From Prorocentrum cordatum (Eukaryota > Sar > Dinophyceae > Prorocentrales > Prorocentraceae), in NCBI GenBank assembly GCA_963575745.1, contig CAUYUJ010019615.1:1259075-1323074 (forward strand): a DNA stretch of 64,000 nt, in the 5' to 3' direction. The notes under the pieces are model-generated. The model saw only the letters and a program-made list of their open reading frames with translations. It ran no database searches and was not told the DNA's origin. Below, in pieces: positions 55,801 to 64,000 of this stretch. Numbering within the stretch: the stretch's first letter is position 1; each line of letters starts with the position of its first letter. The translations under genes were made by a program, and so were the position numbers.

Positions 55801-56816
55801 ACGTGTACACCGACGTGCTGAACAGGATTTCCAGCTTCCAATCCGACCGCGAGAAGCTCGCGTTTCACATGGACTTGATTAAGAAGACTTCGTCGCTCAG
55901 GAGCGCGCTCTCGAAGTTTATAGGTGATCTGAAGGAGCGGGACGTCGACATGCAGATGGTGCTCACTGCGGATCCGAACGAGAAGCTGTGGAGGGCCTTC
56001 GTGAAGGCCAAGACGGATCTGACCACCTGCGCCAACGCCATCTCGAACATCACCGCTAGCCTCGACGAAGTTGGCCTTACCTTCAGAGATACATACAATG
56101 AGCTTGTTTCCCTGTCCGAGACATATTACACGCAGGCGGTCGGTTTGAAGATGGCTGCCAGGAAGGACGCGGTGACGGAGGCTTCGGAGAAGCTGCAGTC
56201 GACCCTGGACCAGAGCCCCGCGTACTCCACTTACAAGCTGCACGTCAGTGACACCAGCAGCTGGGCGGACATCGTCAAGATCGCAGACACCTTCAAGGAG
56301 CTGGCGGCCGCCGAAGTGCACCACCTTTGCGACGAGCTGAACAAGGTTTCGGACTCGTCGTCGTCTTCGTCGTCGCCGTCGTCGTCGTCAGCGTCGTCGT
56401 CGTCGTCTTGTGAGGGGATTTCTGCCCTGCCCGTCGAGGCAAAAATCTCGGTTCGTTTCGTCGTCGTCGTCGTCATCGTCGTCGCCGTCGTCGTAGTCAC
56501 AGTCGTCGCTCGTGTTGGAAAGGCTGTGAGCATCTACTTGACCAAGCGCTCGGAGTACCAGGTACCAGCGGACCCCGAATGCATGCTCGTGGAGAATGCG
56601 CAGCTCAACGTAAAGCAGTGCGCTGCCATCGCAGCCATGGCCGATATCACGAGAAGCCTCACTGACGATAAGCTGGTTTCGAACAAGGTGAGCTTGCGTA
56701 GCTCTCTCCAGAAAGTCCAGGGGAAGCTCAGGTTCTACAAGGTTGAGCCGACCCTCTTGCACAGCGCAGTGGCGTTCAAGTTCAAGGCAGGGTTGACTCT
56801 CAATTTCAGGCCGTGA
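52858..56816 (+). CDS. large lineage-specific protein with Cys-pair N-terminus and helical C-terminal half (three exons)
   Basis: Proposed join 52858-53037, 53328-56345 and 56523-56816, about 1163 residues. Exon 1 starts MADRGAKPTRRRQAAAASGS and has CGLC. Exon 2 has CFGCTDC (within the first 40 residues or so of the exon), so the splice would unite two Cys pairs into a possible four-Cys zinc-binding module. It is followed by an acidic motif (DKKEDENFAQEVDGAMN), a disordered Ser/Pro/Gly region (about codons 250-320) and a long mainly alpha-helical part to the end. Exon 2 has no ATG of its own near the start and three in-frame stops upstream (53250, 53253, 53268), which supports an upstream exon. 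Introns are GT-AG, phase 0. An alternative acceptor at 53345 (GAG|GAC) also keeps phase. No enzymatic domain recognised; function unknown. Confidence 0.68.
53038..53327 (+). other. putative intron 1, GAC/GAG-rich
   Basis: GT at 53038, AG at 53326-53327, 290 nt, phase 0. The interior is mostly GACGAC/GAGGAC triplets and contains stops in the gene frame. A donor at 53035 would also keep phase. Confidence 0.5.
56346..56522 (+). other. putative intron 2, GTC-rich and stop-free
   Basis: AAG|GTTTCG ... GGAAAG|GCT, 177 nt = 59 codons, phase 0, so the frame stays open through it. Read as protein it would be poly-Ser followed by poly-Val, unlike its helical flanks. Removing it joins DELNK to AVSIYLTK. 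Confidence 0.6.
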
Positions 56817-57424
56817 ACGGATGTAGTGGAACACAAACTCAAGCTCGGATTGATTATCATTTTCAGACCGTGTTCAGCTCAATAGTTTGGCCGCACTTGC
56901 ATGGGGAAATGCAGACACTCGGATCGTCTGTGCAACTGACAGTGTAATCATGAGAGGTGGCCGAATCCACCAAAGTGCGCAGACAAGTCCTGCGTGCAGT
57001 TACGTGCAGTTTCTTTTGCTGTTGGAGTGGAAGAGACTTGTTTCGGTATCTGCTTGACCCTTAGAGCTTTTAAAAACAGAGAGGGGATGCCTCGCATATC
57101 GAGACGCTTTCGCGTTCAGCTCCGAAGCGTGCCCAATATCCCTTAACGCTTCGCGTTCAGCACCGCCAGGCTGCTTTCCAAGACATGGGTGCGTCTTAAG
57201 GGCCGTCTTGGGGCCGTCTTGGGTCTTAGGGCCGTCTTGGGGCCGTCTTGGGTTCTTTATTCCAGAGGCTTTCGCCTTCGGCACCGACGATGCGCTTTAC
57301 TCCAGGACGCTTCGCGTTTAGCCCCGTCTGGATTGCCCCTTCGGTCTCCTGGGCTTGGCCCCCTCTTGGATCGCACGTGCGCTGGTGTATTATATGTTGG
57401 CCCTGTGTCCGCGGCGTTTCCGTG
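56817..57424. other. 3' flank and GTCTTGGGGCC words
   Basis: 3' flank of the gene. 57190-57255 holds four GGGCCGTCTTGGG words; CTTCGCGTT(C/T)AGC recurs at 57110, 57150 and 57310. Confidence 0.5.
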
Positions 57425-57720
57425 CTCTACCCTGCCCTGCCCCGCCTTGGCCCACCATGGTGTCTATGCGCTCTAGCTGCTGTTCTAGTTTACTCAACTC
57501 CAGTCTACCTGACCTATCCTACCCTTCCTTGCCCTACTGCTACTCTGATTTAATCGACCCTGCTTTACTTCGATGCGCCCTACTATGCCTTGCCCTGCCC
57601 TTGCATCATGTGTGTTTCCTTCTTGTACTTGTAACTCCATCGCCCCTCTCTACTCTACCCTACGTTGCCCTCCCTTCGTCTACAGCGTTCTACTCTGCCC
57701 CATCCTACCCTGGGCGTCAC
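57425..57720. repeat. CTACCCTGCC degenerate array
   Basis: Words CTACCCTGCC, CCTACCCTTCC and CTTGCCCTRC recur irregularly through the stretch. Confidence 0.65.
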
Positions 57721-57924
57721 TATCTAGACGGCGACGATCAGCTAACTGGAAATGATCAAAAGTCACCTCGCATGCTCACAGGGGACTCTGGCGTGTACGG
57801 CCCAAGCGGGCAGCACATATGATATGATACAGATGGGCGGCAGTTGCGGACACCGCGCGCAACATCAAACAGCCTTGTCCGCCAATGGGTCAAGCCTCGT
57901 GGCCGAGGTTGTCCTCGCCGCCGT
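57721..57924. other. intergenic, nothing recognised
   Basis: Short unique sequence. Confidence 0.4.
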
Positions 57925-58130
57925 CGCCCTAGCCGCGGTGGTCGTCGTGGTTGTCGTTGCCGTCGCCGTCGTTGTCGTCGCCTTCGTCGTCGTCGTCGCT
58001 TCCATCGTCTCGTCGATGACGACGAGATGACGGCAGCGACGATGACGACGGTGGCAGCGAGGAGGACGGCGACGACCACGATGACCGCCGCGGCTACGGC
58101 GACGGTGACCGCCGCTGCCAGGAGCCTTGA
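57925..58130. repeat. GTC/GCC triplets switching to GAC/GCG triplets
   Basis: GTCGTC/GCCGTC to about 58015, then GACGACG/GCGACG on the same strand: a diffuse inverted repeat centred near 58020. Confidence 0.75.
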
Positions 58131-58369
58131 TCACGTGGCGGCAAAGGATACTTTCATTGTTGCGCATGGTGTCCGCAACATTAGCCCATCTTTTTTATAG
58201 CCTTTTTATACCTTTTCTAAGCTTACACGCCAGAATGCTCTTTGAGCCTTTTTGAAGCCTTTTGGGCGTTTCAAGTTCTTCAAGAGTCTAGCAGGCATTC
58301 CATTCTATAAGACTAGGATGAGGACGACGCGGGCGAGGACTCATGGAACCGTCTAGAGGTATTATTGCG

Positions 58370-58402
<33 letters not shown>

Positions 58403-58429
58403 CTCTGGGAGTTTGGGGGGCCCTCTGGC
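58131..58429. other. intergenic with (CTG)n
   Basis: AGCCTTTTT words at 58198-58265 and (CTG)n at 58371-58400. No gene. Confidence 0.5.
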
Positions 58430-59330
58430 ACCCCTCATGGTAACCCTGGAAGGCTTCTTGGGATCATCTTGGAGGCCATCGATTACAGGATGGGGGGGTC
58501 CCCAGCTCAGCTCCCCCCTCAGGAACCCGCAAACCGCTTCTTGGGGCTCTCTTGGAGCCGTCTCGGGCGCTCTTGGAACGATCTTGGGGCCGTTTGGAGC
58601 ATCTTGGGGGCCATCTTGAGCCAGCTTGGGCTATCTGAGCCATCGTGAAGGTCATCTTGGGCTCTCTGAGGCCGCTCGGGGGTCTCTCGGGGTCCTCTTG
58701 GGGCCCCCTTGGGACCCTCGCGGAGCCCTCTTGGGGCTCTTTTTGGGGCTTTCCTGGGAGCCCCGGACCGCCGCCTCCTGGGGCCATATCGGGCTCTTTG
58801 GGGGGCGTCTTGGCGCCCCTCGGGGCGCTCCTTGGACCTTCTTGGGCTCTCGTGGGGCCTTCCTGGGAGTCCTGGAGAGCCTCTTGGGCCCATCTTGGAG
58901 GGCATCGATCAAACTATCGGGGTTCCTTTACGTTGGTCCCCCCCCCCCCCCTCTTGGGGCCCTCAAAACCGTCTCTTGGGGCGCTCTTGGGGCCCTCTTG
59001 GAGCGTTCGTGGGCGCTCTTGAGGCCGTCTTGGGGGCCTCTTGGGCCCCTCTTGGGGCCTTGGGTAATCTTGCGGCCAACTTGAGGCCTCAGAAGCGCGT
59101 CGGAAGCGAAACGGCGAGAAGGCACAAATCATTGATTGTCCGTAGGTTTTTGAAGGATTTGGAGCTTTTGGGGGGTCCTGAGGGGTCTCCGAGAGCACTT
59201 GGAACCGTTTTGTGGCCCTCTTGGGGCCTATCGGAGGCATGCTGTTAGCTATCCTGAGCCACGTTGCCCTATTTTGAATCATCTTGGAGGCCATCTTGGT
59301 GCATCGGAGGCCCTCTTGGAACCATCTTGA
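58430..59330 (-). repeat. CTTGGGGCCCTCTTGG array
   Basis: About 900 bp of TCTTGGGGCC / TCTTGGAGC words in one polarity. Frames on both strands are open but low complexity. Confidence 0.85.
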
Positions 59331-59529
59331 GCGAAAAAGGACCCTCTGCCACCTCGCGGGGCGCCCCGTCCAGGTCCAGGGGAGGGGGTTAGGGGGAGGG
59401 GTGAACCCCTCCGCGAAGGGGAAGGTGGGTTTTATGGAAGAGGAAAGAAAAACATCGTTAGACCAGCTACGCCCAGAGGGCTGGTGGGATTTCGAGTTTT
59501 CCGCCTCACGAAGCTCCCCGGAGGCCCAA
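59331..59529. other. spacer between opposite-polarity arrays
   Basis: Unique GC-rich core of about 200 bp (59340-59500) without gene signal. Confidence 0.5.
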
Positions 59530-60000
59530 GAAGGCCAGGACGGCCCCGGGTAGGCTCTAGAGGGCGCCCGAGGCCCCAGACGAGTGCCCCGAGAAGCACG
59601 AAGCATTGGTTTCGCTAGGGTTTGTCACCTTTTTGGGGCCCCTCCACTCTTCCAGCTTCCGACAATTCGCGATGGCCCAAGAGGCCTCCAACGCCGCCTC
59701 AGGACGGGCCCAGGGGCGCCCAAGAGGACCCGGAACGGCCTTCGATAGCTTCTTGACGGCCCCAGGGGCGCCCGAGGCGGCCTCAGAGGCCCTCAAGACG
59801 GCCCGAAGATGGCCTTCTGGAGGGGGCGCATGACTCAAAAATCCGATCCTTTCGCCCCAAGCGGCTCCCGGGAGCCCCCCAAGAGAAAAGGCTCCCTGAT
59901 GTTGCCACGGGGTCCCAAGAGGACCACAAGAGGCCCCCACGGCGCCCCAGAAGGCTCCCAAACCGGCCCCAAGAGGCCAAGAAGCACCCGCGAAGCCTCT
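59530..60000 (+). repeat. GGCCCCAAGAGGCC array, includes family G copy 2 (59540-59860)
   Basis: CCCAAGAGG and GGCCCCAGGGGCGCCC words in the opposite polarity to 58430-59330. The 59540-59860 part aligns in order with 31880-32200. Confidence 0.8.
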
Positions 60001-60059
60001 TTCGACACCCCTTCTGTCCTCGCCTGTCCTACCCAGCTCCTACCGCTCTTGATTCGTTA

Positions 60060-60570
60060 CCTCACGCCTTCCCCATCTCACTTCGCAGCCGCACCACCAT
60101 GACAACATCTCCGAATGGCTCACTCTGGCTGTCCTTCGGGCTTGGCAGCCTCCTTTGAGGTACCCTGGCAACTTCCACGAGGACTGCAATACGACCCCAC
60201 AAGCCATGTTCCCGGGGAGCTGTCCGGGAACATGATTGTCACCGCCAGTACGGCAAGGAGGCCGAACATGAGGAGGACAGTCCGCGCCGTCTCACCGAAC
60301 ACCCCAATTCAGCGCAGCGCCTTGCTGTGGCTTTTTCAGCCCCTTCCGTTCTTCAGTCGAAACTTTGCGCCTCCCCCGTCTCCATGCCGAGCCTCACCGC
60401 CATCTCAATGTTTGCAAACGTTTCCACTGGCCCGTCCTTCGGGCTGGGCAGCCTCATTTGGATACCCTGAAAACGAGGGCCCCCCACACGGCCCACCCCA
60501 TCGTGTTCCTAGAGAGCCTTCTGGGAGCATGATTGTCGCCACTTGTCCGACTCGAAGACCGAAGAGGAGG
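60060..60570 (+). repeat. tandem duplication of about 300 bp
   Basis: GTCCTTCGGGCTKGGCAGCCTC occurs at 60132 and 60436; CATGATTGTC at 60231 and 60529; AGGAGG and CCGAA words follow in both. Confidence 0.8.
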
Positions 60571-60792
60571 ATGCGCAGGAGGATGATGAGACCTTGAAGT
60601 CGATGAACGCATACAGTAAATTACCTAGCGTATGGCACAAAGTTTCCGGGATGGTGCCGACCCTCTGACTTCAGGCAGGCTTCTGGTGCCTGAACCCTAT
60701 GAGGTTGGAGGGCGTATGGTGCTTCTCCGCGCCCACCCCGTCCCACGCACAGGGACTTTGCAACCTCCCCTATGGTGGGCGAGTGGGTGCGC
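60571..60792. other. sequence before gap, nothing recognised
   Basis: Unique sequence not present in copy 1 of the duplicated segment. Confidence 0.4.
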
Positions 60793-60892
60793 NNNNNNNN
60801 NNNNNNNNNNNNNNNNNNNNNNNNNNNNNNNNNNNNNNNNNNNNNNNNNNNNNNNNNNNNNNNNNNNNNNNNNNNNNNNNNNNNNNNNNNNN
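60793..60892. other. assembly gap of 100 N
   Basis: Exactly 100 N. The base after it is the first base of the segment duplicated from 39061. Confidence 0.99.
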
Positions 60893-63800
60893 CTTGGGCG
60901 TCTTGGGCGTCTTGGGGCCAGCAACCAACAACCGAACATAACAACGTAACATTGCCAGCTTTCGCTTGGGAGCGTTTCCCACGATATGTCATTGCAGCAG
61001 ATACTCTTGCGCTGCGCGCGTGCGTTGCCTGGACAAAGCACTGGCGTGGTTGCTCGTGGCGCAACGGCAGGGGGTGGGTTTGCTGGAGGCCCCCCCGCGC
61101 CGCCGTAAGCGCCATGGCCTTGGGCCGATCAGCGACCGCAGGCGGGGCACCTCGCGGTAAGTCTGTTGGCCCAGGGAACCTTTGGCGTCCACGGCAGCGG
61201 GGGGGACTTCGGCGTTGCTGGGGGTAGATCGTGGACCCCTCGAGGGTTCCTTAGTGAAGGGTCTTTTCCAGGCACGTGGTGGCGGCAATCTTGGAGCCCC
61301 CAAGAGCATCTTGGGCGTCTTGGACGTCTTGGGGTCGGCAAACAACAACCGAACATAACGACGTGACATTGTCAGCTTGGGAAAGTTTCCCACGACATGC
61401 CATTTACTCTGATATAGTATTGCGCTGCGCGCGCGCACTGCCTGGACCAAATGATGGCGGGGCTGCTCGCGGCACAACGACAGGGGGCGGCTTTGCAGGA
61501 GATTCCCCCGCGCCGCCGTAGGCGCCAGGGCCTTGGGCCGATCAGCGACCGCAGGCGGGGTACCTCGCGGTAGGTCTGTTGGCCCAGGGAACCCTTGGCG
61601 TCCACGGCGGCGGGAGGGGGAAGTTAGGCGTTACTGGTGTTATTTCGCGGCCCGTGGCTTCCCGTGGGCACCGCGAGGGTTTCATAGTGGAGGGTCCTTT
61701 GCAGGCGCGCGGTGGCGGCCATCTTGGAGCCGTCAAGGGCATCTCTCGGTCGTATTGGGCTTCTTGTGGCCAGCAACCAACAGCCCAACATAATAACATG
61801 ACGTCGTCCGCTTGAGAGCCTTGCACGTGGTGGTGGTCATCTTGGGCCCCCCCACGGGCAACCCAGCATAACATAACAATATGACAACAACCAAACAACA
61901 TGATACCATCACATACCAACAGCCCAGCATAACAACATACCATAAAACAGAGCAGTGCTTCACAGAGGCCTCAAAACTGCCTCCAACAGGCGCTCGAGAG
62001 GCCTCCCGCGTTCAATGCCCCAACGAAACCCACGATATGTTCGTTACCATTTGCCCCCCCCCGCTAGTTTTTCGCTGCCATTTGTCCCCCGCAAGCTTTT
62101 CGATGCAATTTGCCCCCAAGCTTTTCGTTGCCAAGTGCCCCCCCCCCCCCCCCCCTCCCCGAGCTTTTCGTTATCATTTGTCCCCCGCAAGCTTTTTTTC
62201 GTTGTCATTTGCCCACCCCCACGAGCTTTTCGCTGCCATTCGCCCCCCGCGACGACGACGACCTCCCCCCTGGGCGTCCTTTTGGACACTCCCCTCACCC
62301 TCCTCCCTCTCCCCCGTTCCTCGGCCTCCTCCTCCTCCTCCTCCTCCTCATCCTCCCCCAGTTTCCTCCCCCATCCACAGTCGTCGTGGAGTGTTTCTGC
62401 AGGGATGTTTTGAGGGCTGTGTGTTGCCTTAGGGGTGTTTCAAGGGCCGTACTGCAGGGATGTTTCAAGGGCCGTGCTTTAGGGATGTATTAGGGGCTGC
62501 GTATTACATCAGGGGTGTTCCAGGGGCAACGGTTCAGGGATGTTTCAGGGGCCATGCTTTCGGGGTGTCCCAGGGGCAGTGCTTTAGGGGTGTTTCAGGT
62601 GCTGTGCTTTGCCTTAGGGGTGTTGCAAGGGCCGTGCTGCAGGGACGTGTTGAGGGCCGTGTTTTACCTTAGGGATGCTTCAGGGGCCGTGCTTTAGGGA
62701 TGCTCCAGGGGCAGTGCTTTGGGTATGTTTCAGGTTCTGTGTTGTACCTGAGGGATGGTTCATGGGCTGTGCTTTACCTCAGGGATGTTTCAGGGGCCGT
62801 GCTGTAAGGATGTTTCAGGGGCTGCGCTTTACCTCAGGGATGTTTCTGGGGCCGTGCTTTGGGGATGTTTCAGGGGCCGTGCTGTAGGGATGTTTGAGGG
62901 GCTGCGTTTGACCTTACGGATGTTCCAGGTGCCGTGGTTAGGTCTGTTTCAGGGGCCGTGCTTTAGGGATGTTTCAGGGGCTGTGCTTTACCACGGGGAT
63001 GTTTCAGGGGCCATGTTTTTGGGATGTTTCAGGGGCCGTGCCTCGGGGATGTTTCAGGGGGTGTGTTTTACGTTCGGGATGGTTCAGGGGCTGTACTGTA
63101 CATCGTGGATGTTTCAGGGGCCGTGCTTTAGGGGCGACTCAGGGGCTGTGTTTTCCTTTAGGGGTGTTCCAGGGGCCGTGCTTTAGGGGTGTTCAGGGGC
63201 CGTGCTTTAGGGATGATTGAGGGGCTGTGCTTTACCTCAGGGATGTTCCAGGGGCCGTGCTTTAGGGATGTTTCAGGGGCAGTGCGTTAGGGATGTTTCA
63301 GGGGCTGTGCTGTGCCTCAGGGATGTTTCAGGGGCCGTGCTTCAGGGATGTTTCAGGGGCCGTGCTTCAGGGATGCTTTAGGGGATGTGGCTTACCTTCG
63401 GGATGTTCCAGGGGCTCTGCTTTATCTCGGGGGTGTTTACGGGGCCGTGCTTTAGGGATGTTTCAGGGGCTGTGCTTTACTCCAGTGCTGTTTCAGGGGC
63501 AGTGCTCTAGGGATGCTGCAGTGGCCGTGCTTTAGGGGTGTTTTTTAGGGGCTGTGCTTTACCTCGGGGGTGTTTCGGGGACTGTGCTGTGCATCATGGG
63601 CGTTTCATGGGGCCGTGCTTTAGGGTGATTCAGGTGCTATGGTTTACGTTAGGGTTGTTTCAGGGGCCGTACTTTAGGGATGTTTTAGGGGCCGTGCTGT
63701 AGGGACTGTTTAAGGGGTTGTGCTTTACTTTAGGGATGTTTCAGGGGCTGCGCTTTACCTCAGGTATGTTTCAGGGGCTGTGCTTTAGGGATGGTGCAGG

Positions 63801-64000
63801 GGCCGTGCTTTACCACAGGGATGGTTCAGGGGCAGTGCTTTCGGGATGTTTCAGGGGCCGTGCCTCAGGGATGTTTCAGGCGATGTGTTTTACGTTAGGG
63901 AGGTTTCAGGGGCAGTGCTTTACCTCAGTGATGGTTCAGGGGCCGTGCTTTGAGGATGTTCCAGGGGCTGCGCTTTACCTCGGGACTGTTTCAGGGGCCG
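60893..64000 (+). repeat. duplicated segment, copy 2 (runs off window)
   Basis: Near-identical to 39061-42166, including the last parts of the 420-bp array and the start of the minisatellite. Begins exactly at the gap. Confidence 0.95.
62401..64000 (+). repeat. minisatellite with embedded TTTAGGG, copy 2 (partial)
   Basis: Same units in the same order as 40567-42166. It continues beyond the window. Confidence 0.95.

Overview
The window looks like nuclear DNA of a dinoflagellate. It is gene-sparse and packed with trinucleotide repeats, minisatellites and short inverted-repeat elements. The few long reading frames use AG|G-type or non-standard introns. One gene is preceded by a 17-base match (14/17) to the 3' part of the dinoflagellate spliced leader. 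The species cannot be fixed from this sequence. Two 100-base N runs (1140-1239 and 60793-60892) show that this is a draft scaffold.

Region 1 (1-34 kb) is almost gene-free. The one convincing gene is a single-exon acyl-CoA-binding/ankyrin protein at 4172-4936, probably a retroposed cDNA. The rest is simple repeats (GGA/CTC, GAT, GTA, GAC, CAT), tandem repeats of 66, 83, 85, 90 and 131 bp, and several dispersed families with copies within the window. Three kinds of short element have clear terminal inverted repeats: 24011-24206 with an 8-bp target duplication; 25628-25703 with a 7-bp duplication and a paralogous empty site at about 18.35 kb; and a family built on GCATCGCCGATGC at 5.7, 10.8 and 26.1 kb.

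Region 2 (34-57 kb) carries the large lineage-specific genes. These are a transposase-like protein with an HMG-box-like segment at 34.3-37.7 kb (with a frame break at an A8 tract and an in-frame TAG before further coding-like sequence); a RG-rich/acidic protein at 43.4-44.8 kb whose likely 53-nt intron is almost entirely a near-perfect palindrome; a small unknown protein at 49.8-50.6 kb; a coiled-coil fragment at 51.7 kb; and a probable three-exon gene at 52.9-56.8 kb of about 1163 residues, whose two introns are filled with GAC/GAG and GTC repeats. Between them lie a 2.5-kb minisatellite whose units carry the telomere-type heptamer TTTAGGG and a tandem array of 420-470 bp units.

Region 3 (57-64 kb) is repeats again: CTTGGGGCC/GGCCCCAAG arrays that reverse polarity near 59.4 kb, a 300-bp tandem duplication, then a gap. 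After the gap comes a nearly identical second copy (at least 3.1 kb) of 39061-42166. It abuts the gap exactly, so it may be a haplotig or assembly duplicate rather than a real segmental duplication.

No tRNA, rRNA, CRISPR or operon-like arrangement was found. The genes do not form a recognisable pathway; three of them look like members of multicopy dinoflagellate-specific families.
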